Shown: piece after piece, positions 32,319-42,105 of the stretch
Layout: every line of letters begins with the position of its first letter
How positions within the stretch are numbered: position 1 is the stretch's first letter
Assembly (NCBI GenBank): GCA_949130495.1
Contig: OX422211.1
Location: 537,089,372 to 537,153,371, forward strand
Reading direction: 5' to 3'
DNA from: Sambucus nigra
Lineage: Eukaryota > Streptophyta > Magnoliopsida > Dipsacales > Adoxaceae
DNA: 64,000 nucleotides
Notes under the pieces: generated by a model
Database searches by the model: none
Seen by the model: the letters and a program-made list of their open reading frames with translations, nothing else
What the model was told of the DNA's origin: nothing
Made by a program: the position numbers and the translations under genes

Positions 32319-34595
32319 GTCCAGAAGCCAATTTATTACACAAGTAAGGCCTTCCGAGGTGCGGAAATCAGATACCCAAAGCTGGAAAAATTGGCACTGG
32401 CATTAATTGAAGCAAGTAGAAGAATGAGGCCATACTTCCAGGCCCATACCATCATTGTGTATACCGACATGCCGTTAAGACAAGCCCTTCACAAGCCAGA
32501 AAAATCAGGAAGATTGATGTACTGGGCAATAGAGCTCGGTGAATATGATATTGTGTATGAACCCAGATCATCGTTGAAGGGGCAAGCCGTGGCAGATTTT
32601 ATAGCAGAGTTCACATACCCTGATACCCCCGAGGAGCAAAAGGTGCTTGCTGACCTACCTGTGGACGATACAGGATCAACAGACACAGATCCAGACCAAC
32701 CAAGGTTGGTAAAAGGACTTGTGGATGTAGAAAAATCATCATATTCAAACCCCGACCAACTCCGGTTGGTAGAAGGGCGCGAACAAATGACCAACGAGGA
32801 ACGAAGGATACCCGGGGATGATGAAAGAAAACAGATGATATTTCACCGAGGAACTCTAACAGATAAGAAATTTGAAGACGAGTTACATACATGGAGATTA
32901 TATGTAGATGGATCATCTTGCACGGCTGGTTGTGGAGCAGGGATTGTTTTAAACTCTCCAGATGATATTGATATGGAGTATGCCTTGAGATTCCAATTCA
33001 AAGCTTCCAATAATGAGGCTGAATATGAGGCTATGATAGCAGGTTTTCATTTGGCGAAAGTTATGGAGGCACGACAAGTAATTGTTTTCAGTGATTCTCA
33101 ATTAATTGTGAATCAAATGATGGGAATATATGCAGTGAAGGGAGAGTTAATGGTGAAGTACCATGCAAAAGTGATGGAGTTATTAACAGAATTTGATGCT
33201 ATTCAATTGGTGAGGATACCGAGAATGGAGAATGCTAGAGCAGACGCATTGGCCCGACTAGCGTCAGCTACGCGCACCGAGCTGCGAAGAACAATACCAA
33301 TTGAAGTATTAGAAAGTCGGAGCATAGAAGAAGATCTGACGGTGAAGATTATTACCCTTGATTTAGGACCATCTTGGATGGATCCTATCAGAGCATATAT
33401 TGAAGAAGGAGAATTGCCGGAGGACAAACTGGCTGCCAAGAAATTGAAGTATAAAGTTGCTCGGTATGTGTTAACTAATGGTGTTTTGTATAGACGAGGA
33501 ATTATGGCAGGTTTGCAAAGATGTGTGCATCCATCAGAAGTCAAAGAATTGATTGAAGAAATTCATGAAGGATCTTGTGGTGCTCATGTAGCAGGTCGGA
33601 CACTTTTGCAAAGGGTAATGACACAGGGATACTACTGGCCGACGATGAGGGCTGATTGTATAGCCTATGCTAAGAAGTGTGACAAATGCCAATGTTTTTC
33701 CTCCATCCGAAGTACTCCACAGGCATTATTGACACCCATAACATCACCTTGGCCATTTGCCATGTGGGGAATTGATCTGGTTGGACCACTGCCGACGACC
33801 CGAGGAAGGTTCAAGTATCTCATCGTGGCAGTAGACTATTTTACTAAGTGGGTGGAAGCTGAACCACTAATTGATATGACGTACGAGAAGCTGTATCAGT
33901 TCATATGGAAGAATATCATTTATCGATATGGTCTCCCCCACGCTTTCATCACAGACCATGGAACACAATTTGATAATGAAGAATTTGCTGCCTATTGTCA
34001 TCAGTCGAATGTCTTGAAGTTTCATTCAGCACCAGGCCATCCCCAAAGCAATGGACAGACTGAGGTGACGAACAGAACATTACTAAATGGGTTGAAGAAG
34101 AGGTTAAGTGAGGCTAAAGAAAATTGGATTAATGAGCTACAGTCAGTTTTGTGGGCTTACCGAACAACTCCCCGAGCAGCAACAGGAGAATCACCATATA
34201 TGCTAGCATTTGGAAGTGAGGCTGTGATACCTGCCGAGTTGGGCCTACCAACACACAGGGTGTTAAATTTCAATTATCCGATCAGTGATTTGATGAGAAG
34301 ACTGGATTTGGATATGCTCGAAGAAGTCAGAGAAGAGGCAGCCATTAGGAATGCTGCTTATCAACAACGAACAACTCTGTTTTACAACAAAAGGGTAAAG
34401 AAATGTGATCTAAAAGAGGGGGATTATGTGCTAAAGAAGATCATTCAGAAGAAAAATAAACTGGAAGCAAACTGGCATGGACCTTACCGAGTTACAGAGG
34501 TTGTTCGACCAGGAACTTACAGAATAGCAACTCTAGAAGGAGAGGAATTTAAGAACGCATGGAATGCTGAACACCTGCGCAAGTATTATCAGTGA
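32319..34595 (+). CDS. pol: Element C RNase H end, archaeal-type RNase H and integrase
   Basis: Continues in frame from VQKPIYYTSKAFRGAE. The second, archaeal-type RNase H (about 32890-33290) has LYVDGSS, AEYEAMIAG, FSDSQLIVNQ and RADALARLAS, so its D-E-D-D residues are present. The integrase zinc finger follows (HPSEV, HEGSCGAH, CDKCQ; 33525-33700). The catalytic core shows GIDLVGPLP, ITDHGTQFD and QTEVTNRTLL (D, D and E kept; about 33765-34080), then WAYRTTPRAATGESP and a C-terminal HGPYRVTEVV..GTYRIATLEG segment. The frame ends with TGA at 34593. Every catalytic residue I can check is intact, so only the two TGA codons block the polyprotein. A 17-base match to the LTR minisatellite lies at 32844-32860. 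Confidence 0.92.
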   Translation, partial: VQKPIYYTSKAFRGAEIRYPKLEKLALALIEASRRMRPYFQAHTIIVYTDMPLRQALHKPEKSGRLMYWAIELGEYDIVYEPRSSLKGQAVADFIAEFTYPDTPEEQKVLADLPVDDTGSTDTDPDQPRLVKGLVDVEKSSYSNPDQLRLVEGREQMTNEERRIPGDDERKQMIFHRGTLTDKKFEDELHTWRLYVDGSSCTAGCGAGIVLNSPDDIDMEYALRFQFKASNNEAEYEAMIAGFHLAKVMEARQVIVFSDSQLIVNQMMGIYAVKGELMVKYHAKVMELLTEFDAIQLVRIPRMENARADALARLASATRTELRRTIPIEVLESRSIEEDLTVKIITLDLGPSWMDPIRAYIEEGELPEDKLAAKKLKYKVARYVLTNGVLYRRGIMAGLQRCVHPSEVKELIEEIHEGSCGAHVAGRTLLQRVMTQGYYWPTMRADCIAYAKKCDKCQCFSSIRSTPQALLTPITSPWPFAMWGIDLVGPLPTTRGRFKYLIVAVDYFTKWVEAEPLIDMTYEKLYQFIWKNIIYRYGLPHAFITDHGTQFDNEEFAAYCHQSNVLKFHSAPGHPQSNGQTEVTNRTLLNGLKKRLSEAKENWINELQSVLWAYRTTPRAATGESPYMLAFGSEAVIPAELGLPTHRVLNFNYPISDLMRRLDLDMLEEVREEAAIRNAAYQQRTTLFYNKRVKKCDLKEGDYVLKKIIQKKNKLEANWHGPYRVTEVVRPGTYRIATLEGEEFKNAWNAEHLRKYYQ

Positions 34596-34705
34596 TGTCA
34601 AATGTAAAGCATTTCTTTCATTATGAATAAAACGAGGATGTTTCGCCATTTTCTTTCTGGTTGAAAGTTTTTCGGGGAATACTAGTGTAATACACTACAC
34701 AACAA
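34596..34705 (+). other. pol 3' flank of element C, no gene
   Basis: Contains AATAAAACG at about 34626, a poly(A)-signal-like AATAAA, but it lies inside the element upstream of the repeats. Confidence 0.3.
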
Positions 34706-34918
34706 AAGTGCTCTAAGGAGCCAACCTCCTTTGGTTAAGAGGACAGCTCTACGGAGCAAAAGTGCTATAAGTAGCCAACCTCCTTTGGTTAGGAGGACAG
34801 CTCTACGGAGCAAAAGTGCTATAAGTAGCCAACCTCCTTTGGTTAGGAGGACAGCTCTACGGAGCAAAAGTGCTATAAGTAGCCAACCTCCTTTGGTTAG
34901 GAGGACATGCTCTAAGGA
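34706..34918. repeat. 54-bp tandem repeat, about four copies
   Basis: Period 54 bp measured from ACGGAG at 34751, 34805 and 34859. Each unit contains AACCTCCTTTGGTTAGGAGG, in which CCTCC and GGAGG can pair as a hairpin. 54 is 18 codons, so both strands stay open for 76-100 codons; these frames are repeat artefacts. The array lies between the ends of pol and the antisense gene. Confidence 0.95.
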
Positions 34919-34989
34919 GCCAAAAAAATGCTCTAAAGAGCCAAAAGCTTTAAGGAGCCAAAAAGTGTACACCAGCATAATCAATTACG

Positions 34990-35292
34990 GTTAGTAAGAT
35001 AAAAATATACTCTCATATTACAACTTATGTTGGTCGGGAGGTAATATTATTACAAAGAGTTCTTTGAAGAACAAAATATTCAAAAAAAATACACCAAGTA
35101 TAGTTGGTCGGAGATAAAAACCCAATAACTGTAGTTGGTCGGCGAGGACAAATTATTGATCTTAGTTGGTCGGACGCATTTTTATAATTGAACCAAGTAT
35201 AGCTGGTCGGGGATAAAATCCCATCAACTGTAATTGGTCGACAAACATTATTCACCCACCTTGGTTGGTTGGAAACAGTTTGAACATTTTTA
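34990..35292. repeat. TTGGTCGG-rich repeat, two 99-bp units
   Basis: ACCAAGTATAG(T/C)TGGTCGG begins at 35093 and 35192. TTGGTCGG or a one-base variant occurs about seven times. The rest of 35293-35525 is AT-rich with no gene. Confidence 0.75.
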
Positions 35293-35525
35293 CTCATTAC
35301 TTTATTATTAAGTGATCGAGAAACATTACTAATACTTGTAACTTTTTATTAAGTTGCTTAATGAACAATATTATTGTTATCTTTTTAACAGATACATATG
35401 TGCAAATATAAAGGTGTTTGATAAACACAAGACAATAGCAAAATTGGCAAATAGAAAATGAAATTCTTTCATTAAATTTAAGATTACAGGATACAAGAAT
35501 GTACTAAATTGTTACATGGATATTA

Positions 35526-36809
35526 CTATTCTATTGGTTTCTTTCCCTGTGCTTTAGAAACAGGTTCCTCGCCGGAAGGAGGGTCTTCTAGGCAAAGGGG
35601 AGAATTGATGAAATTAACATCTCTGAGCATTCTGACGTTCATAACAGAAGGTGTATCCAAGAGATGCTCAGGACGAGATAATTCAACTTGGGAATGAAGG
35701 CTATAATCACCAAGGTATTTCGAAATTAGGCTGCGAGGAATGGAACGAGTAGGGATCCATGCCATGTCCAATTTGAAAGGTGGTACAGGCAGGTCTAATA
35801 ATGATGGGGCATGATAGTCCCATAAAAAATGCCCTTGCTCCAATTTTAACACACCCAGTGCATTCAACCATCCTTGCTTGTAACCTTCGTTGTTGGCATG
35901 TTCAATACGGGCATCCAGGTGAACAAGGGCTTCATTGTATCCTGCCATCCAGAATTCCCTTGGCTGTTTATGGAATTGGAAGGTTAATCTATCCAATTGT
36001 TCATGAAGGCTTTTGGAAAAAAGATCCTTATTATGCAAGGCAGATTTCGTCGATGTAAGCTGATCTTCCAGAGACAGATTTTTATTGGACATTTCAGTCA
36101 GAGCACGGTCTTTTACTTTCAACTGGAATGCTTGAGTTTCCAGAGTAGACTGAGTGCGAGCCTCTTCAACATTTTGGCTGAGGACTCTTCCTCGCCCCCG
36201 AGAACCTCTTCCTCGTCCCCGAGCAGTTCCAGAAATGGCAGATCTTCTTAAGTCCTCCAGCTCTTGCCTTAGTTTGGCGTTTTCTACCTCTAAGAACGAG
36301 AAGCCTTCATCAGTAACTGGTATTAATGCAGTAGAAGATGAAGAAGCAGATTCATATTGAGCCAATTTTTTCTGCAAATTATTATTTTCTTGTTCCAGGA
36401 TCTCGGCAATTTGTCTGCAGGCTTCAACTTCACCTTTTAGGGTCCTTTCCCTAATATCATATGCAGCAATGATCTTCTTATGGCCTGTTTCAGAACAAAG
36501 TTGTTGGTATCTATTTTCATAATCTTTGTGTAACAAAGACATTGATTCATTGTGCTGACCTTGGAGATCCTCTATGGAACCATGAAGTTCCTCGATCAGT
36601 TCGTAATACGCCACATTATTGGCCACAGATCTATCAAGCAAATCCTTTAGATACCGGTAAGCTTCAACTGCTTGTTCTGAGGCACCGTGACCAAGGATGT
36701 CGACAATTTCTGATGTACTAAGGATTGTATGACCAGCCTTATAGTATTGGTGACATTGCTGCATCAGCTCGGTATCATGTGAAGAGATCAATTCCATTCT
36801 AGCAACAAA
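35526..36809 (-). CDS. antisense gene, exon 4 (or separate second ORF, 423 aa from 36797)
   Basis: Acceptor CTCGTCTTTAG before TTTGTTGCT at 36809, with a long T-rich tract. The four codons ahead of ATG 36797 stay in frame with exon 3, which argues for one gene. Coiled-coil rich (EILEQENNNLQKKLAQYES, LEVENAKLRQELEDLRR), with an Arg/Gly stretch at about residues 191-203 that may bind RNA. The second half has the GYKQGWLNALGVL motif. Stop TAG complement at 35526-35528. Confidence 0.7.
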   Translation of the reverse strand, partial: FVARMELISSHDTELMQQCHQYYKAGHTILSTSEIVDILGHGASEQAVEAYRYLKDLLDRSVANNVAYYELIEELHGSIEDLQGQHNESMSLLHKDYENRYQQLCSETGHKKIIAAYDIRERTLKGEVEACRQIAEILEQENNNLQKKLAQYESASSSSTALIPVTDEGFSFLEVENAKLRQELEDLRRSAISGTARGRGRGSRGRGRVLSQNVEEARTQSTLETQAFQLKVKDRALTEMSNKNLSLEDQLTSTKSALHNKDLFSKSLHEQLDRLTFQFHKQPREFWMAGYNEALVHLDARIEHANNEGYKQGWLNALGVLKLEQGHFLWDYHAPSLLDLPVPPFKLDMAWIPTRSIPRSLISKYLGDYSLHSQVELSRPEHLLDTPSVMNVRMLRDVNFINSPLCLEDPPSGEEPVSKAQGKKPIE

Positions 36810-39047
36810 CTAAAGACGAGAAAAAGACAACAATCAACAAATATAAATCATCAACAACAGAGATGAGCAAAGATATATTTTATTAGATCATCAAAAAGTT
36901 ACATTGTTCGATTACAAGGAAATATAGAAATGATACCGAATAACTTCACACCTTTTCCTTGTCCCCCAAGACTTTCTCGGGAGGCTGGGACGAGGAGCTC
37001 GGCTGCTCGGTGGTAACAACAGCTTGATCGGTAGGAATCTTCTCGGGAGGAGGAGGCATGGAAGAAACGTCCTCGGTGGCAGAGGGTTGAGAGGCAGAAA
37101 CTTGATCACCCATAGCCACAGAAGACTCATCTGAGGCAGGCTCATCTTCTTCTTCTTCTTCCACAATTGGTGGAGGAGGACCAGGGAGATGTTGTTGGAA
37201 TAGATCAGAATCATCTTGGACCTTTAGCTCTTGCAGAGCAGCTACCCAGCCTTCATGGAAGTATTTCGACTTCCCATATTGGACTTGGGATGTCATTGCA
37301 GCTATCCCTCTCTCCCATCCTTTCTCCCAACCAACACTGAAATGTTTCTTGATTGCAACTTTTCTCCTCGACTTCTCCGAGGAGAGCTTCACCTCCAATT
37401 CCTCTTTCCTGACCTTGATATCTCGCAAAGTAGATAATTCTTCTTCTGCCTTCTTCAACTTATCATCAGAGTCCTGATGTTTAACCTCCAAAACTTTAAC
37501 TTTCTCCTCCAAATTCTTGGAGGTTTCAGCCATCTTCATCTTATCAGCCTCAGCCACAGCCAACTTTTTCTCCCAAACAGTTTTCTCCTCGATGTACTGT
37601 TGGCGAGATTCCTTCACAGATTGGGATAAACCCAACAAAGCATCGTCAACATCGGACGAGGAACTGGAAGCTTTAATAACTTGATCTTTCTTCACGATGG
37701 TATTGAAGCAGTTCACCAGCTGAAAGATAAGAAAAACAATAAAGTCAACACAAATACAAGAATTCAAAAAAAAAGAAAGAAAGACCAAAGGTATGAGAAA
37801 TTTACTGAAGAAAGATGACGAGCAGCTAGGGATGTCAGTGTATCCCTAGGAATTTTTTCATCAACCCCGAGAACCTCGGGTATAACTGAGCTCATTGAAG
37901 AACTCGGAAGAATGATGTTTGAAACACTACTACCACCAGCGGGTAGAGAAGATGCAGTTCCAGCAAGATTAACTGAGGATGATTTCCTCAATCTCTTCAA
38001 AGGAGGGTCAGCAGCATCAACCAAGGAAGAAGTCTTGGTCGGAGAGATTGTAATTACTTCCCTGGGAGCATTTTTCTTGCTCGGGGCCACTGGGGGCTTC
38101 TCGGCAGCTTTGGAGGACCCAGCATCTACTTTTTTAGTCCCTTCTGGGACATCAGTTTTGCCTTTCTTGGCTCCAACAGCAGAAGAAATTTCATCAAATA
38201 GAGCAGGAGGAGCTCTTTCCTTGCCCATTCTTTGAGATAAAGGTATATGAAAATCTGAAGATGAACCTTCCGGAGTTGAAGCTGGTTCAACAGGGCGAGC
38301 AGTATAAGAGGTTGTGTAACTCCTATACTGTAGCAAATATGACGCAGACCTAATATGCTCGTCAGCAATCGTCTTATGCAGACCCCAGATAAGTTTCAGA
38401 TGTTTAATATTCACTTTTGATTCCTTTGGAGTTTTTCTTTTGCTATCAACTGCAAATAAAGACATAATGAAATATCGGTCATACATTTTATCAAACATGA
38501 TGAAAGCATAATTTTATAAATAAAATAAAACGAAAAATAAACCTATCCCATTGCCATATGGGGGGCATCTGGGACCGTTGTACGCTTCATCCCCAGCTAA
38601 AGGCGCATGTTGCCAATTTTTTATGATCAACCCATGCTCAAAATAATCTCTATTTGAGTCAGGGAGATTAACTACAAGAGCCCTATTCAGATACCTAGTT
38701 TTTAAATAATAAATATTATCTAGAACAACCCATTTATAACAAAACATAATTTCAGGGATCCCAATACGAGTCCCATGAGTTAGGTTTAATTTGTGCACCC
38801 CATTAATTATTCTCCATGAATTGGGGGTTATTTTTGTAGGAACAAGATCAAAATATTGACAAAACTCAAGACATAATGGGTTTGGTGGAAAGGAAAAACC
38901 ACATTCAGCAACAAAAAGACTGGGGAACCAATGTCCCTCAGCCAATCGAAAGTAATCTAAAGGCTCAGAAAGAACCTCTAGAGTTACCCACGAAGGAATG
39001 GAAAAATCAGAACGGAATTTCTCAACAGACTCCACAATATAAACCAT
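35526..39047 (-). CDS. antisense four-exon gene of element C (gypsy-type transposon domain plus coiled coils)
   Basis: Putative exons on the minus strand: 39047-38543, 38449-37806, 37719-36952 and 36809-35526. The three introns (93, 86 and 142 nt) all begin GT and end AG, have T-rich 3' ends, and fall in phase 1, 0 and 0. The join is open for 1067 codons including the stop. Exon 1 carries a WFPSLFVAECGFSFPPNP / PNSWRIINGVHKL block resembling the Pfam 'putative gypsy type transposon' domain (PF04195, from memory). Exon 2 is Ser/Pro/Lys-rich. Exon 3 has a long coiled coil, then GWEKGWERG and EGWVAALQELK, then an acidic tail. Exon 4 has coiled coils, an RGRGRGSRGRGR stretch and EGYKQGWLNALGVLK, which echoes exon 3. 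The start ATG at 39047 is a choice: another in-frame ATG lies at 39140. If intron 3 is not spliced, exon 3 stops at 36946 and exon 4 would start from ATG 36797 as a separate gene. Function unknown. Confidence 0.75.
36952..37719 (-). CDS. antisense gene, exon 3 (coiled coil, acidic tail)
   Basis: Acceptor TATCTTTCAG before CTGGTGAAC at 37719. Donor AAG then GTGTGA at 36952/36951; the intron's GTGTGA contains the stop that ends the unspliced frame at 36946. Residues such as EKTVWEKKLAVAEADKMKM and EEKVKVLEVKHQDS are heptad-like. The end of the exon is Pro/Glu/Ser-rich (EEEEEDEPASDES). Confidence 0.65.
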
Positions 39048-39449
39048 ATTGAATAAAAGAGATACAGAAGAAAGGAAGAAGATCTTACAGAAAGAAAGGA
39101 GGTATGTTGGCAACGAACGGAAACAAGGACGAACGCACAAGAGAGAAGAAGAGAATAGAAAGCTTGAATGCAGAAAATGGAAAACGTAGACGACGGTATG
39201 GTTACCAAAGAAGTTTAAATACTTTGCATTGGGAAGCGGCGAAAGAAATGATTACCAAAAAGAAACTACTGAACTTCCGGCGGCTAAAAGGACAAAAATT
39301 GCACGAATATCGAAGCGCTTATAAAAAAGGCGGAAAACAGCGAAATAAGAAGGAAATTTGAATACAATGTTCCTGAAACCCAGGAAGGTCATTTAATATT
39401 GCCATATACTGAGAAAGAATGTTACATACTCCTCAAAATTCGAAATATG
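39048..39449 (-). promoter_or_regulatory. likely promoter region of C's antisense gene
   Basis: Read on the minus strand, TATTTAAAC (about 39212-39220) lies about 165 bases upstream of the chosen ATG, and TTATAAG lies at about 39321. Element D has TATTTAAGG at the corresponding place. The region is otherwise non-coding. Confidence 0.4.
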
Positions 39450-39465
39450 AAACATTGGGGGCTTC
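39450..39465 (+). other. polypurine tract of element C
   Basis: AAACATTGGGGGCTTC directly before the 3' LTR; the purine core is short but the place is right. Confidence 0.75.
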
Positions 39466-40081
39466 TGTTGATACCAAAATTAATATGCTGACGTGGACGA
39501 ATAATACGAAGACACGTGTCAATCTACGTGGCACAATAGCAGCGAGGAAGATCATTTCCCGACCAACTATGCTTCTTTCCGAGCAACAAGAATACACCGA
39601 GGAACTCTATCACACCGAGGAACTCTATCACACCGAGGAACTCTATCGCACCGAGGAACTCTAACGCACCGAGGTACTCTAATGTTCCGAGGAACTCCTG
39701 ATCAGCGAACAGCTATGGCGGTCCGAGCTGCATATCGGTCGTATCATTAATTGCCAGATAATCAATAGTTCAGATATTCATTGAATGCTTATATTCTTGG
39801 CACGCACTCTGCATTAAATGTATTACCCTTTCATATGTATGTCATTTAATGTATCGAACCTTTCATGTACAGCCTCAAGGCTATAAATACCTTGTATCAT
39901 CCTCATTCAAAGGGGACCGGAATTTCTTGAGAGAACTTGTAATCAAGAATTCCACAAACACTCAGCAATAACATAACAGTGGACGTAGGCTTTATTCCTA
40001 GCCGAACCACTTTAAAAATCTTTGTCTTATTTATTTATCTGTGATTGAAAAATTAGAGCGATCTAGTTTTTTACATCAACA
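39466..40081 (+). repeat. 3' LTR of element C
   Basis: 616 bp, five substitutions from 28021-28636. Followed by GTCCC, the target duplication. The 81-aa frame across the 18-bp repeats is not a gene. Confidence 0.97.
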
Positions 40082-40602
40082 GTCCCCAAAGAAGAACATT
40101 TCATTAAAAATGATATTATTTCCTTTGAAACTCAATCTTCATGCGATGATGATTCATCTTATGAGTTTGAATTTCTTTCATCCCCATTTTCATTCTCTGT
40201 TATCACACCGTCATAAGTACCCGATGAGTCTGTTTCAAACTTTAATGTTTTAAACCTTTTCTCCGATGAGGAGTACTTGCTCGAGTCGCCTCCCACAATA
40301 TCATCTTTGCCTTTGTGTGCACCACCTCCCATTCCAATTTCAAAATCGTTGGGAGGGTATTTGGATTTTATCGGTCCCCACATGTTTTTGTCTCCCGTTA
40401 AATCCAAATCCCCCATCGTCCCTCTAAAAATTTTAATTGATGATGGTTCCTTCCTTACTCCTTACACATTCCTTCTGTTGTTCAAACGGAATTTATATTT
40501 TTTGGAGGAAATCCTTGTATGTGAGGGTACACCGGTAATCCTCCAAAGTCAAATCGTTTTCATGGTGGACCCTCAACTATTTAGACTTCTAGTGTACAGT
40601 TA
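40082..40602 (+). pseudogene. Element B ORF, 3' part (unknown)
   Basis: Resumes the frame broken at 28020: the GTCCC duplication rejoins LVPK and continues EEHFIKNDIISFE. A TAA near 40217 interrupts it. Later parts include ESPPTISSLPLC, PVKSKSPIVPLKILIDDG and DPQLFRLLVYS before the TAG near 40600. Length after removal of C is about 370 codons. No known domain is recognised; the IDDGS string is too weak to call a protease. Confidence 0.55.
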
Positions 40603-42105
40603 GTGTGAAGCCTAAATAGTAGGTTGTATATAGTTACCTTTTTATTTCATTATTTTTATTTTTCCTTCCCTTTTTAATTTTGTCTAATGTAATTAGTTAA
40701 ATTTTCATTATTTGTTTTTGCTATGCTTGGTACTAACTTGTTTTATAGATTCATTGGACTTGTTCTTATGGGGATCGCTCCAATTTTGGGTAATATTGTT
40801 CTTTTCCTCTTTAACTTGGTTCTTAATTCACATTGAGGACAATGTTAGGTTTTAAGTTAGGGGGTGTAAGATATTCTATCCATTTCTTTATTTAGTCCAT
40901 TCTTTTGCTCACATGTTAGTTACTTAGTATGCTTTTCTTAGAAAAATTAAAATTTTCAAAAAGATTTTCTTTCTTTTATCTCCTTTTTTGGGCATTTTGC
41001 CTTTATTTTCGATGATAAATTTCAATAATTGCCCGATCCAATAGACAGCCCAATGATGCATGTTATCGATTTTAGAAGTTATTAGACTTTTGTATCAATT
41101 ATTGATATTATGAAGAACTTTATGAATTGAACTTTAATCCCATGAGAACATGCACTTTCTTGCCTTATTGATTTAGTTCAAGATTTTTATAACTCGGTAA
41201 TCATTTGTTGCATTGTATAGACTTACACCGAGTAAGCTTTGTACCTTTCGTCGTTTGTAAGTGTATACACTATTCTTTCCTCTTTGAAAACGTTGAATTT
41301 GTTGGTAATCTCTCAATTCTTTCATTTTATCGTTCATTAATTGAGTTCATACTTGAAATGTGTTACTTGAGCATGATTTTTATATATTGTTTTGACTCAA
41401 GAATTGCGTAAACTTTTTGAAATGATCATAGGCCATCCTTGTTATAACACCCATATTAGCCTTGACCTCCCCTAATTTCATATATAGCGTTCTTCATTTG
41501 TGACATTTGTGCGGCCTAGTTTGCATTTACATTTACTCTTTATTCCCGCATGTTCCGTGTGTTAGCTCCCTGTTTCGAGTGAATTCACTTGATGAGTATA
41601 ATGCCTGTGAGGATTGAATATATGCCTTCTTTAATTTAGTATCCATTTTATATAAGTTTTTGCCAAGTCATACTCTACATGTGCTCACTCCCCTCCCACA
41701 TTTTAAGGTTTCAATTCTATGAGGTGCATTCTATAATGTTAATGATTTCGGACTTTTGTTTGAATTCGTTCAATTTCCTAATAATGCATATGAAATCCTT
41801 TTCGTATTGTTGGGCTTGTCGCATGTTGGTTTGGGCTTATCTTGAGGAAATCATGTGATGTTTGTGGGTATCATCCCTGAAAACCCTCACGAGACAACAC
41901 TCATCCACCAGGGTAACCTGGGGGTTTAACGGCTTAGTGCATACGTTAACAGCTTAGTTCATATGCTAAATGCAATCGAATCGCCTGCGAAAGTGGCCTT
42001 ATGCTTTTATACCATAATTTTGTACTATCTCCTACTTTTGGTTTGCTTGTTGTTATGTTGCATCCTATTTCATTGCTAGGAACTAGCAATGTGTAAGTTA
42101 GGGGG
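40603..42105 (+). other. element B 3' untranslated region with internal and terminal PPT
   Basis: No gene. ACATTGAGGACAATGT (40831-40846) followed by AAGTTAGGGGGTGT (40854-40867) is the Athila-type block. The same 14 bases recur at 42095-42108 at the 3' LTR boundary, as the true PPT plus LTR start. Confidence 0.75.

Larger units (their letters stand above)
28021..40081 (+). mobile_element. Element C: young Tat-lineage Ty3-gypsy retrotransposon
   Basis: LTRs at 28021-28636 and 39466-40081 are each 616 bp and differ by five substitutions by eye (0.8%). The 5-bp target duplication GTCCC is perfect. PBS TGGCGCCGTCTGTGGGA at 28640, PPT ATTGGGGGCTTC before the 3' LTR. Plus strand: gag-PR-RT-RNase H-archaeal-type RNase H-integrase in one frame with two internal TGA codons. 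Minus strand between pol and the 3' LTR: a four-exon gene. The extra RNase H and the antisense gene place it in the Tat lineage (relatives of Grande and Retand). With a commonly used rate of 1.3e-8 per site per year the insertion would be about 0.3 million years old. Confidence 0.95.

Noticed and set aside
32844..32860. Hidden LTR insertion within pol
   Set aside because: Only 17 bases match and the reading frame is uninterrupted.
34682..34994. Open frames of 87 and 100 aa on both strands
   Set aside because: Result of the 54-bp repeat length being a multiple of three.
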